Below, one piece after another: positions 8,485 through 17,056 of a DNA stretch of 64,000 bases. This stretch comes from Sulfuriferula nivalis (GTDB lineage Bacteria > Pseudomonadota > Gammaproteobacteria > Burkholderiales > Sulfuriferulaceae): contig NZ_AP021881.1 of the NCBI RefSeq assembly GCF_009937995.1, forward strand, positions 992,001 to 1,056,000. The letters run 5' to 3'. Both the position numbers and the translations under genes were made by a program. Each line of letters starts with the position of its first letter. The first letter of the stretch is position 1. The notes under the pieces are model-generated. The model made no database searches. It had not been told where the DNA came from and saw only the letters and a list, made by a program, of their open reading frames with translations.

Positions 8485-8740
8485 TGATTTAATCCCCGCT
8501 TGCAGGTCGGGGGTTGCCCGACGGCAAGTTACTTTCTCTTGCTTGCCCAAAAGAAAGTAACCAAAGAGAAGGGCACCCGCTGTGCCAGTCCTGCGGACTT
8601 CCCACGTAGCGGCTAGCAAAGCGGGCGGCTGCGGAACTCGCGCATTGCGCTCAGACAATCCTCGCCGACTGCCCCCGCTTTGCTAACCACTAAGTGGTGG
8701 CACAGATAGGGATGTGTGGGAGTCTGGTTTTGCATTTTTC
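8485..8740. repeat. GC-rich repeat-like non-coding block with hairpin
   Basis: No credible gene lies between 8433 and 8897. This block contains a perfect 10-bp stem (GTTACTTTCT at 8528, AGAAAGTAAC at 8552) around a 14-base loop, followed by a GC-rich stretch rich in short inverted repeats. I recall the phrase around the stem as recurring in intergenic regions of many Betaproteobacteria. A weaker echo of its end (ggcataaattt-type tail) occurs at about 9535-9570. Minus-strand open frames across it have no family support and are treated as chance. Confidence 0.45.
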
Positions 8741-8897
8741 ATAAATCTAAGGTGCGACTGTCAAATGTAAGATCAGGCCTCATGGTTTCAACGTCAGCAT
8801 CAACATGTAACCTTTTCACACACCATTCCGAATAACCTGATAAGACGAACGCTGAGTCGTGGTTATTAACTGGTTGCAAATAATTGAGGTGAATGTG

Positions 8898-9386
8898 ATG
8901 AATAGACGGCTGTTTCTTAAAATTGGTACTGGTCTGGTCGGTATTGTAGGTGCGCCGGTGATGTTTGCTATATCAAAGGCAAGCGCGGGTGATGTGATAG
9001 GTAAGCTGGTTAAAACCAACGCGGAATGGAAGAGGCTGCTCACGCCAGCGCAGTATGATGTGCTCAGGGAGGAAGGCACGGAAGCGCCTTACAGCAGTCC
9101 ACTCAATGATGAAAAGAGAGTGGGTACCTTTGTTTGCGTTGCCTGTGAGTTACCTCTTTTTACATCCAAATTTAAGTTTGATAGTGGTACCGGTTGGCCT
9201 AGTTTCTACGACGCGCTACCGGGTAGTATCGCAACTCAAACTGATTACAAGCTCTTACTGCCGCGCACGGAATATCACTGTGCGCGTTGTGGCGGGCATC
9301 ATGGGCATGTATTTAAGGACGGGCCTGCCCCAACAGGGCTGCGCTACTGCAATAATGGCGTGGCGTTGAAATTCATTGCAGGCTAG
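8898..9386 (+). CDS. msrB: methionine sulfoxide reductase B, exported
   Basis: 162-residue enzyme that reduces methionine-R-sulfoxide. The start at 8898 has GAGGTGA 6 bases upstream and gives an N-terminus MNRRLFLKIG followed by a hydrophobic stretch ending in SKASAG, which is a twin-arginine-type signal. The zinc site is complete (Cys80, Cys83, Cys128, Cys131). The catalytic Cys151 sits in RYCNNGVALKF, where most relatives have RYCINSA. An exported form would repair oxidised periplasmic proteins. It stands alone between two non-coding stretches. Confidence 0.92.
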   Translation: MNRRLFLKIGTGLVGIVGAPVMFAISKASAGDVIGKLVKTNAEWKRLLTPAQYDVLREEGTEAPYSSPLNDEKRVGTFVCVACELPLFTSKFKFDSGTGWPSFYDALPGSIATQTDYKLLLPRTEYHCARCGGHHGHVFKDGPAPTGLRYCNNGVALKFIAG

Positions 9387-9600
9387 GGTTGATGTCTATA
9401 CTGACGGCATTATTGCTTTATGTGCGTCTTTGCAGTCGCTTTGTGTTTGGAGGTGGTCCTCGTAGACTACCTGCGCTTTGCTAGTTACTTTGTGTAGCAC
9501 AGAAGGGGATGGGTTGATTTACCAGTGGACCTCAAGATCGGGTTTTACATTCGGCATAAATTTAATCAAATGAAAATTGGATCCCGAAGTTCCCGAATTG

Positions 9601-10380
9601 TTACTGCAGTTTAAAAGCATCGTGCTTTTGTGCAACTGTCTTTAGATTCCATACTGCTATATTGGCATTGCCATGATGGATATCGTGGAACAATGTGGCA
9701 TCAATGGTGTATTTGCCGTAAATAATCTTGGATATCCACTCCAGCCATTTTGGTAATGTCACGCGATACGTGCCATATTCTTTATGTTGGTAATGCAGGT
9801 AATGATTAAATATCCAGTCTTGGATTGCGTATGCTGTACGTAATCCTATCCAAAATTGAATGAATTCCCAGCCCGCCAGATAAAAAATACTCCAAAACAG
9901 AATGTTTCTGTAGAGCCACCAGCGGTTAAGTTTCCAGCCATTGGCTTTGAGATGATGGTATGCAGCACCTTCGGACACGAATAGGCAACCTAAAAAAGAA
10001 CGCAGATGCCCGCCTCCTATTCGCCACCATTCTGGATCTTGAGGATTTGCTGTATGTTTGTGGTGGCCAAGATGTTCTGCCCGGTATTCGTCCCAGCCAA
10101 CGTTGAATGGTGAGAAGGTAATTGGTAACGCTCTTACCCATAGTGGGTGCGGTCCAGGAATGTGGAATAGTTCGTGTGTCGCAATCGCCCATCTGCCCAA
10201 TGGTGGGCCTATCAACAGCACAATCCAGTACCACGCTAAATCATAATGAACGCTGATTGCCAGTAATAAATAGATCAATGGCGGCATGAGTAGCGCGTAG
10301 AGATAAAAGGTCGCTGCGTCTCGTTGCGTGTAGTAATGTTCTTTTATCGCGCTCTGAATATTACGTAAGTTATCTTGCAT
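9601..10380 (-). CDS. membrane fatty acid desaturase family protein
   Basis: 259-residue membrane di-iron enzyme of the fatty acid desaturase/hydroxylase superfamily. The three His boxes are visible: HELFH, HLGHHKHT and HDIHHGN, placed on the cytoplasmic side between hydrophobic segments. These enzymes insert a double bond or hydroxyl in acyl chains or carotenoids using oxygen. Its length is shorter than typical acyl-lipid desaturases and nearer to the carotenoid hydroxylase-like group, so the substrate is open. It is transcribed singly on the minus strand. Confidence 0.85.
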   Translation of the reverse strand: MQDNLRNIQSAIKEHYYTQRDAATFYLYALLMPPLIYLLLAISVHYDLAWYWIVLLIGPPLGRWAIATHELFHIPGPHPLWVRALPITFSPFNVGWDEYRAEHLGHHKHTANPQDPEWWRIGGGHLRSFLGCLFVSEGAAYHHLKANGWKLNRWWLYRNILFWSIFYLAGWEFIQFWIGLRTAYAIQDWIFNHYLHYQHKEYGTYRVTLPKWLEWISKIIYGKYTIDATLFHDIHHGNANIAVWNLKTVAQKHDAFKLQ

Positions 10381-10457
10381 TGACAGCTATCCTGTTTATT
10401 ACCAACATAGGCAATTGTTCTAATATTTTTCCGTGTAATAACAACGGGGATGGCTGT

Positions 10458-10835
10458 TTAAGCCAGTTGAATAATTTGATTTAATACTTCACGCACTTGC
10501 TCAAAATACGGTTCGTGCAGTTGTCCTAGAGGGTGTGGTTTTGCGTCACGCATGCGCCAATCAAAAGACTTGGGTTGATGGCAAAGGATGTAGCTAGATT
10601 TGTCTGATTTCTTACCTGATGCTTTGCCCGCAGTTACTGCAAATGGATTGCTGGCATTGTATTCTGCTGTTGTCATGGGTAACCCGATTACCACTGATGT
10701 TTTGTCATTGAACACGCGTGGAGATAACACTAGAAAAGGATGGATGTCGCGCATTTCCTGGCCTGCTTGCGGGTTGCAGTTTATCCAGATGATGTCTTGT
10801 CGATCTGGTACCCAGTTCAATAGTGGCTTTACCAA
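10458..10835 (-). CDS. MazF/PemK-family toxin
   Basis: 125-residue protein with the PemK/MazF fold, an mRNA endoribonuclease toxin. The family pattern is clear: DIIWINCNPQAGQEMRDIHPFLVLSP near the N-terminus (loop S1-S2 with conserved Pro and Arg) and SYILCHQPKSFDWRMRDA in the middle. It overlaps the antitoxin gene by 7 bases. The annotated start is a TTG at 10835; a slightly later start is possible, since the fold itself begins near residue 10. Confidence 0.88.
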   Translation of the reverse strand: MVKPLLNWVPDRQDIIWINCNPQAGQEMRDIHPFLVLSPRVFNDKTSVVIGLPMTTAEYNASNPFAVTAGKASGKKSDKSSYILCHQPKSFDWRMRDAKPHPLGQLHEPYFEQVREVLNQIIQLA

Positions 10836-11083
10836 TTTTCAGCGCCTAATGTTTGTGAGGCAACCATCACTTCGCAGCCATGTTCAGCAGGATTAAATAA
10901 CGCCAATCGCTGTTCTAAAGTTAGGGCAGTTGCTGCTATTGGCCTGATGATGATTTCTCCATTGAGGACGCTGATACGCACACGCTGATGCGCTTTCAAG
11001 TGCGATTCACGCGCAATCGCCGCGGGCAGGCGCACGCCCAAGTTATTACCCCATTGCTTAATATCCAATTCTACTTCTGTCAT
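10829..11083 (-). CDS. MazE/AbrB-family antitoxin
   Basis: 84-residue antitoxin with an N-terminal AbrB-type swapped-hairpin DNA-binding domain (IKQWGNNLGVRLPAAIARE) and an acidic, flexible tail that would neutralise the toxin. I start it at the ATG at 11083, with GGAG 6 bases upstream, rather than 12 bases earlier. It binds DNA in the family, and a strong palindrome lies just upstream, so the pair is probably autoregulated. Confidence 0.9.
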   Translation of the reverse strand: MTEVELDIKQWGNNLGVRLPAAIARESHLKAHQRVRISVLNGEIIIRPIAATALTLEQRLALFNPAEHGCEVMVASQTLGAENW

Positions 11084-11099
11084 GACTAACTCCATCCAT

Positions 11100-11125
11100 A
11101 ATGTTTATACCAAAGTATAAACATT
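11100..11125. promoter_or_regulatory. MazE-type operator palindrome
   Basis: Two perfect 11-bp arms (AATGTTTATAC and GTATAAACATT) separated by CAAA, 17 bp before the antitoxin start. The right arm overlaps a further ATGTTTATG repeat. Position and symmetry fit binding of the antitoxin or toxin-antitoxin complex at its own promoter. Confidence 0.75.
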
Positions 11126-11165
11126 GCTATGTTTATGTCAAGGTTTGGAAGGGTGGTTATTGTGC

Positions 11166-11927
11166 TTACTTAGCTTCTGGGCTGAAATACCCCAATTTTT
11201 CTGATATTTGAGTGCCAGCCTGTTGCAGCGCACTGACCCATTCATCCTTGCGGCGCTCGCGGGGAGCGGAGATAGATAAGCCTGCAACTGCCTTGCCGCT
11301 GGCGTCGCGTATCAGTACACCGATGCAGCCTACGCCTAATTCTGCTTCTTCATTATCAAATGCATAAGCCTGTGCACGTGCAAGTTCAGCGCTGGTGCAC
11401 AGATCATTGGCTTCTGTGATGGTGTTGGGGGTGTAGGCAGGGAGTTGTGTGCGTTTAGCGTAACTCAGACAAGCCGCTGCTGCATCTTCTCCCAGCATCA
11501 GTTTCCCTACAGCAGTGACGTGTAAAGGTGCACGGCTGCCAATCACCTGTTCTACACGCATCAGTCGGGTAGAGGTGACGCGTTCTATATATACCACTTC
11601 ATCGTTTTCACGCAGGGTCAGATTGACAGTTTCACCTGTCTGGTCGCGTAATGCGGTCATGATGGGGAGGGCAATTTCACGCAAGTCTAGCTGTTGTTCA
11701 GCCTGGTTGGCATAGCGCATCAAGCCGCCACCTAGTTGATATGCTCCATTGCTGTCACGTGTTACCCAGTCGTGATGATGCAATGACGCGAGGATGCGAA
11801 AGGCGGTCGAGCTATGTAGGCCGGTCTCGGCAGCAAGCGTTTTCAGGCTGGCGTGTTCGTGCTTTGCCAAACTTTCCAGCAGACTGACCATGCGATCGAT
11901 TACTTGGATATGGGTTTCATTTGTCAT
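11166..11927 (-). CDS. IclR-family transcriptional regulator
   Basis: 253-residue regulator with an N-terminal winged helix (residues 8-70, LAKHEHASLKTLAAETGLHSS) and a C-terminal IclR effector domain (RVTSTRLMRVEQVIGSRAPLH, and GVGCIGVLIRDASGKAVAGLS). IclR proteins often sense small carboxylates such as glyoxylate or pyruvate. It is divergent from the transketolase-kinase-GlcDEF operon, and two palindromes lie in the 110-bp gap, so it very probably controls that operon. Glycolate or glyoxylate as the effector is inference. Confidence 0.9.
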   Translation of the reverse strand: MTNETHIQVIDRMVSLLESLAKHEHASLKTLAAETGLHSSTAFRILASLHHHDWVTRDSNGAYQLGGGLMRYANQAEQQLDLREIALPIMTALRDQTGETVNLTLRENDEVVYIERVTSTRLMRVEQVIGSRAPLHVTAVGKLMLGEDAAAACLSYAKRTQLPAYTPNTITEANDLCTSAELARAQAYAFDNEEAELGVGCIGVLIRDASGKAVAGLSISAPRERRKDEWVSALQQAGTQISEKLGYFSPEAK

Positions 11928-11943
11928 GAGATAATTCTACATC

Positions 11944-11984
11944 ATTTCACATTATGAAATCAATTTTATATTGCGAAATATTTC
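11944..11984. promoter_or_regulatory. two IclR-type palindromes in divergent promoter
   Basis: The gap between the IclR gene and the transketolase-like gene holds ATTTCA-N5-TGAAAT (11944-11960) and the core GAAATATTTC (11975-11984, extended imperfectly). Both use TTTCA/TGAAA half-sites, spaced about three helical turns centre to centre. This fits IclR-dimer binding controlling both genes. Confidence 0.6.
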
Positions 11985-12037
11985 ATAGTTTGATATTGTG
12001 GTTACATCTTAAATCGCTGATGTGAAGGAGTAGTAAA

Positions 12038-14230
12038 ATGAACGCACCTGTTTTCTGTGAAGGCATACAACATTTTGGTGAAAAATGGCTGGATTTCGAT
12101 ACACAAGCTGCTAGTCCGGTTATCGCGGCAGGTCAGCATGGTATTGCTGACTCAAGTGATAGTTCAGCGGTTTACCAAACTTTATTAGCGGCTGACGCGT
12201 TACGCTATCTGACTCTGCAAGTGACTGGTTCTAAAGGTTCTGGTCATCCAGGTGGTTACGCATCCAGCGCTGAAGCGCACGCGTCACTGATGATGTTAGG
12301 TCATACCAATATCGTGACTGAAGTCGGTCACCATGCACCAGGTTTTTATTCTTCCATGTTCCTGGATACTTCTTTAGAAGAAATGGGCATACGTACTGTT
12401 GCTGACATGATGGCGCGGTTCCGTGAGAAGCATGGTTTGTTGGGTCACTTGTCAGGCGCTATTCCTGGTCTGCTGGCTCCTGCTGGTCCGCTGGGTCAAG
12501 GTCAGCACTTCGCGATGGCGGGTGCTTTGTTGCATCCTGGTAAATTATTCCCTGTGACTATCGGTGACGGTGGTATGGGCGAGCCGTATGTGCTGAATAG
12601 CATGATGCACTTCAACACAGCTTATCCTGAAGTGACTAACTTCCTGCCTGTATTGGTATGGAATGGTTATTCGCAAGAACACCACTCCATGGTGTCACGC
12701 ATGACTAACGATGAAATGGTGGCTTACTGGAAAGGTCATGGTTTCAAAAATGTGGTGTTGGTTGATGCCAAAGAATTTGATGATACTCATCAGGAATTGC
12801 CATATGTGGACAGCACCCAGTTCTCACTGGGTCAGCGTCTGGCATTCACCAAGGCGGTATTGCAAGGTGTGGATAAAGCATCACAATCTGCATTAAATGG
12901 CACGCTTACTGTATTTATTATTAAGCAATTAAAAGGTGCTGGTGTGCATACGGTAGGTGCGAAATCACATAACCTGTATCCCGCCGATACATTAGATCAG
13001 CCACATATTATTGCTGGTCTGCAACGCCGTGCATTGCCACCTGAAGCCTGGCAAATCGTTCGTGACAACTTGTCACGTGCTGGTGGTGGCGCAGCGGTTA
13101 AAACCGTAGTGACTGAAACCGAGCTGGATATTGTGGCTATGCCTAAGCTTGCGATGACTGAATTCAAGCAAGGCGACAAAGCCGTACCAGCGACAGCGAT
13201 GGGAGCACTGGTTGCGCAAATGGGTAAGGCTGATCCACGTTATGTGGTAACCAACGCTGACGGTAACGAAGCATCTGCGATGAAGAACATCAATGATGCG
13301 CTGAAAGTGCGTCATCCGACAGTAGATCCATTGTATAACCAGGAGCCGAATGGTCAGGTTTACGAGCCGTTGAATGAAGATGCGTGCGCGGGTCTGGCTG
13401 CGGGTCTGGCATTGTTTGGTTCGCGTTCAATTTGGTTGTCATATGAATCATTTGCAATTAACGGCTGGCCAATTATCCAGACCGTAACGCAAGCTATGGC
13501 TGAATTGCGTCGTAAAACACCGTCTATCGTTTGTATGTTTACCGCAGGTGCATTGGAACAAGGTCGTAACGGCTGGACACATCAGCGTCCGGAGATCGAA
13601 AACTTCTTTGCAGCGATGATGCGCAATGGTAACGTTTTCCCACTGTTCCCATGCGATGCGAATGCGATGCAGGTCGCGTATGAATATGCGACTGACAGTG
13701 TGAATAAAGGTATGGTGATTATTGCTTCCAAGAGCCCATTACCTGTTTACATGACGCTGGCTGAATCCAAGCAAGCGATGGTGAATGGCGCGGCAACTAT
13801 TTACGAAAGTGCTACAGGTGCGGGTGCTACCGTGGTGTTTGCAGTAACCGGTGACATGGTGCTGTTGCCAGTATTCAAGGCCAAAGACCAGCTCGAAGCC
13901 CAAGGTTATCGCGTACGTATCGTCGCAGCGGTGAATCCTCGTGCGCTGTATCGTCCAACTGATGTTGCGTGGGATACAGTATCGCAGCCAGACAATGGCT
14001 TTATGGATGATGATCATTTTAATGCGCTGTTTGACGGTGATGCGTTAATTGCAGTCAGTGGTGGTCCAAGCGCACCGTTAGAGCCAGTGCTGTTGCGTAC
14101 ACGCGCACCGAAACGTGATACTTTCTGCTGGAAACGTGGTGAAACCACAGCCAGCGCGGATGAAATCATGGCGTTTAATGGTATTACGGCTGAAGCAATG
14201 ACAGCCCGTGTTAATGCCTTGTTAAAGTGA
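12038..14230 (+). CDS. transketolase-family thiamine diphosphate enzyme
   Basis: 730-residue enzyme with transketolase architecture. The N-terminal ThDP domain has the active-site His70 in GSGHPGG and the cofactor motif GDG (176-178) with Asn209 27-30 residues on. A middle Pyr domain (about 385-560, with NADGNEAS and YESFAINGWP) and a C-terminal domain follow. The segment GRNGWTHQRPEIE replaces the DGPTHQPIE of classical transketolases and leans toward phosphoketolases, yet the protein is shorter than phosphoketolases and lacks their N-terminal motifs. So it is a distinct clade. It is first in an operon with a four-carbon acid kinase and glycolate oxidase. A role joining a two-carbon ketol to glyoxylate is proposed in the findings. 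Confidence 0.85.
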   Translation: MNAPVFCEGIQHFGEKWLDFDTQAASPVIAAGQHGIADSSDSSAVYQTLLAADALRYLTLQVTGSKGSGHPGGYASSAEAHASLMMLGHTNIVTEVGHHAPGFYSSMFLDTSLEEMGIRTVADMMARFREKHGLLGHLSGAIPGLLAPAGPLGQGQHFAMAGALLHPGKLFPVTIGDGGMGEPYVLNSMMHFNTAYPEVTNFLPVLVWNGYSQEHHSMVSRMTNDEMVAYWKGHGFKNVVLVDAKEFDDTHQELPYVDSTQFSLGQRLAFTKAVLQGVDKASQSALNGTLTVFIIKQLKGAGVHTVGAKSHNLYPADTLDQPHIIAGLQRRALPPEAWQIVRDNLSRAGGGAAVKTVVTETELDIVAMPKLAMTEFKQGDKAVPATAMGALVAQMGKADPRYVVTNADGNEASAMKNINDALKVRHPTVDPLYNQEPNGQVYEPLNEDACAGLAAGLALFGSRSIWLSYESFAINGWPIIQTVTQAMAELRRKTPSIVCMFTAGALEQGRNGWTHQRPEIENFFAAMMRNGNVFPLFPCDANAMQVAYEYATDSVNKGMVIIASKSPLPVYMTLAESKQAMVNGAATIYESATGAGATVVFAVTGDMVLLPVFKAKDQLEAQGYRVRIVAAVNPRALYRPTDVAWDTVSQPDNGFMDDDHFNALFDGDALIAVSGGPSAPLEPVLLRTRAPKRDTFCWKRGETTASADEIMAFNGITAEAMTARVNALLK

Positions 14231-14237
14231 ATTAAAT

Positions 14238-15566
14238 ATGACTCAGCTCACCAAAATTATCGTACTTGACGACGACCCTACGGGGTCACAAACGGTGCAC
14301 GGCTGTCTGCTGTTGACGCGTTGGGATGTTGCGACGCTGGTTGAGGCATTGGCGGATAGCTCACCACTGTTTTTTGTGCTGACCAATACGCGCGGCATGT
14401 CTGCTGCGCGTGCTGATGCGGTGACGCGTGAAGTGTGCGTGAATCTGAAATCGGCACTGGCACAGACCGCAGCGGCAGGACAATCTATCAATCCGATATT
14501 GGTGAGTCGTTCGGATTCAACATTGCGTGGTCACTATCCGGTGGAAACCGATGTGATTGCGGAATTGCTGGGGCCATTTGATGCACATTTTCTGACACCA
14601 GCATTTTTTGAAGGTGGGCGTATCACCCGCGACAGCATACATTACCTGCTGGTCGATGGCGTGCATGTACCTGTTCATGAAACCGAGTTTGCTCGGGATT
14701 CAGTGTTTGGCTATAAGCACAGTTATTTGCCAGATTATGTGGCTGAGAAAACACAGCAACGGATTGCCGCCCATCAGGTTGAGCGCTTTACACTGGCAGA
14801 TGTGCGTGCTGATATCACGCCAAGATTACTGGCGTTGCATGATAACGTTTGCTGCGTTGTGGATGCTGAACAGCAGAGCGATATGGATCAGTTTGCGGCG
14901 CAGATACAGACAGCGGCAGCAGCGGGCAAGCGCTTTTTGTTCCGCAGTGCGGCAAGTTTGCTGACCTCGCTCGCCAAGCTCGGCAAGCAACCTGTTGCCC
15001 CTGAGCAAATGGCACATTATGTGCGCGGTGGGCGTGCGGGTGCGGTGATAGTGGGTTCGCATGTTAAAAAAACCACGTCGCAATTGCAGGTGTTATTGCA
15101 GCAATCTGGTATCGCAGGGATAGAGATAGATGTACAGCGCATTGCTCAGGAACGTGATGCACTGTTGCAAGAGGTAATCCAGCTTGCGCAGGCTGCTCAT
15201 GAGCAGAATCTGTCTTCAGTGGTTTACACCAGTCGGGTGGAAATCACCTTCGCTGATCAGGCGACCCGGTTAGCATTTGGTGAGCAGGTATCGGCATTCC
15301 TGATGGATGTGGTGCGTAACTTGCCAACGACTATTGGCTTCCTAATCAGTAAAGGTGGGATTACCTCGAATGACGTGTTGAGTGATGGGCTGGCACTGCG
15401 CACTTCGCGTGTGCTTGGGCAGATTTTGCCTGGTTGTTCAGTCGTGCGTTGCCCACCTGAGCATCCACGTTACCCAGATTTACCCGTGGTGATATTCCCA
15501 GGTAATGTGGGCGATGAAAATGCGCTGGCGACAGCCTATCAACGTTTGCGTGGCAAGGTGTCCTGA
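14238..15566 (+). CDS. four-carbon acid sugar kinase family protein (DUF1537)
   Basis: 442-residue kinase of the DUF1537/OtnK/DtnK family, whose characterised members phosphorylate 3-oxo-tetronate, D-threonate or D-erythronate. The substrate domain begins VLDDDPTGSQTVHG and contains SRSDSTLRGHYP, the family substrate signature. The C-terminal nucleotide-binding domain shows FLISKGGITSNDVL and a glycine-rich end PVVIFPGNVGDENAL. It starts 7 bases after the transketolase-like gene and its TGA overlaps the glcD ATG, so it is translationally coupled to glycolate oxidase. That placement is unusual, since relatives usually sit with OtnC/OtnI or PdxA2 genes, none of which is here. Confidence 0.9.
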   Translation: MTQLTKIIVLDDDPTGSQTVHGCLLLTRWDVATLVEALADSSPLFFVLTNTRGMSAARADAVTREVCVNLKSALAQTAAAGQSINPILVSRSDSTLRGHYPVETDVIAELLGPFDAHFLTPAFFEGGRITRDSIHYLLVDGVHVPVHETEFARDSVFGYKHSYLPDYVAEKTQQRIAAHQVERFTLADVRADITPRLLALHDNVCCVVDAEQQSDMDQFAAQIQTAAAAGKRFLFRSAASLLTSLAKLGKQPVAPEQMAHYVRGGRAGAVIVGSHVKKTTSQLQVLLQQSGIAGIEIDVQRIAQERDALLQEVIQLAQAAHEQNLSSVVYTSRVEITFADQATRLAFGEQVSAFLMDVVRNLPTTIGFLISKGGITSNDVLSDGLALRTSRVLGQILPGCSVVRCPPEHPRYPDLPVVIFPGNVGDENALATAYQRLRGKVS

Positions 15567-17056
15567 TGCATACAGGCTGCGAACATGAGCATACGGCAAC
15601 GATAAGCAAGGCTGACTTGGTCAAGCAATTGCTGGCGTTATTGCCCGCTGATTGCGTATTGTTCGAGGCCGAGGATTTGAACCCGTATGAGTGTGACGGC
15701 TTGTCGGCTTATCGCCAGTTGCCGTGGGTCACTGTATTACCGAATTCGGTGGAGCAGGTGCAGGCAGTCATGCGCTTGTGTCATCAATATCAGTTGCCAG
15801 TTGTGGCTCGCGGTGCTGGAACAGGACTATCGGGTGGGGCATTGCCACATCCTAATGGTGTGTTGCTGAGTCTGGCAAAACTCAAGTCTATATTGTCTGT
15901 AGATACACTGGGACGGACTGCGCGGGTACAACCTGGCGTGCGTAATCTGGCTATTTCACAGGCTGTCGCCGCACACGGTTTATATTACGCGCCAGATCCC
16001 TCATCGCAAATTGCCTGCACCATAGGCGGGAATGTGGCGGAGAATTCAGGCGGCGTACATTGTCTGAAATATGGTCTGACCATCCATAATATTTTGCAGG
16101 TGAAGCTGGTAGACGTGACCGGCGAATTGCTGGTGATAGGCAGTGAAGCCTTTGACAGCGCAGGTTATGATTTGCTGGCGCTGATAACCGGGTCGGAAGG
16201 TATGCTCGGCGTGATCGTTGAAGTGACCGTTCGGCTATTGCCTATGCCTGAGCAGGCGCAAGTGGTGCTGGCAGCGTTTAACGATGTGGAAAAAGCGGCA
16301 GCGGCGGTGGGCGATATCATTGCCGCAGGCATTATTCCAGCAGGTCTGGAAATGATGGATAAGCTGGCGATTAATGCCGCTGAAGATTATGCCCATGCGG
16401 GTTATCCGCGTGATGCAGAAGCTATTTTACTGTGCGAACTGGATGGTATGCGTGCCGATGTGGTTGATCAAATCACTCGTGTGCAGCTAATCCTGTCGCA
16501 AGGTGGTGCGACAGAAGTGCGATTGGCTGCAGACGATACCGCTCGTGCATTGTTGTGGAAAGGGCGGAAAGCTGCTTTTCCAGCTGTGGGGCGTTTATCG
16601 CCTGATTATTACTGCATGGATGGCACTATACCACGCCGCCATTTGCCGTTGGTGTTGCGGCGTATAGCGGAATTGTCACAGCAGTATGGATTAGCGGTGG
16701 CCAACGTGTTTCATGCGGGTGACGGTAATCTGCATCCGCTGATTTTGTATGATGCAAACAAACCCGGTGAGCTGGAGCAAGTAGAAGCCTTTGGTGGCAA
16801 GATCCTGGAGTTCTGTGTTGAAGTGGGCGGCAGTATCACTGGCGAACACGGTGTCGGTATGGAAAAAATCAATCAGATGTGCGTGCAGTTTGATGCGTTG
16901 GCACTGACGCAGTTTCACGCAATCAAACATGCATTTGACCCACAGGGCTTGCTCAATCCTGGTAAAGCTGTGCCGACTTTGCACCGCTGTGCTGAGTTTG
17001 GTGCGATGCACATACATCACGGCAAAACGCCATTCCCCGAATTGGAGCGGTTCTGA
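15566..17056 (+). CDS. glcD: glycolate oxidase, FAD subunit GlcD
   Basis: 496-residue FAD-linked subunit of glycolate dehydrogenase, which oxidises glycolate to glyoxylate and passes electrons via GlcEF to the quinone pool. The PCMH-type FAD domain shows VVARGAGTGLSGGALP and GGNVAENSGGVHCLKYG, and the C-terminal domain shows NVFHAGDGNLHPLILYD and GGSITGEHGVGMEK. All motifs needed for FAD and substrate binding are present and the length is normal. It overlaps the kinase gene by one base and glcE by one base. Confidence 0.95.
   Translation: MHTGCEHEHTATISKADLVKQLLALLPADCVLFEAEDLNPYECDGLSAYRQLPWVTVLPNSVEQVQAVMRLCHQYQLPVVARGAGTGLSGGALPHPNGVLLSLAKLKSILSVDTLGRTARVQPGVRNLAISQAVAAHGLYYAPDPSSQIACTIGGNVAENSGGVHCLKYGLTIHNILQVKLVDVTGELLVIGSEAFDSAGYDLLALITGSEGMLGVIVEVTVRLLPMPEQAQVVLAAFNDVEKAAAAVGDIIAAGIIPAGLEMMDKLAINAAEDYAHAGYPRDAEAILLCELDGMRADVVDQITRVQLILSQGGATEVRLAADDTARALLWKGRKAAFPAVGRLSPDYYCMDGTIPRRHLPLVLRRIAELSQQYGLAVANVFHAGDGNLHPLILYDANKPGELEQVEAFGGKILEFCVEVGGSITGEHGVGMEKINQMCVQFDALALTQFHAIKHAFDPQGLLNPGKAVPTLHRCAEFGAMHIHHGKTPFPELERF

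Noticed and set aside
8386-8658. Minus-strand frame across the GC-rich intergenic block
   Set aside because: It lies in repeat-like non-coding DNA, overlaps the small membrane protein gene end and resembles no family.
12038-14230. Annotation as phosphoketolase
   Set aside because: The protein is about 70 residues too short and lacks the N-terminal phosphoketolase motifs; only one C-terminal segment leans that way.
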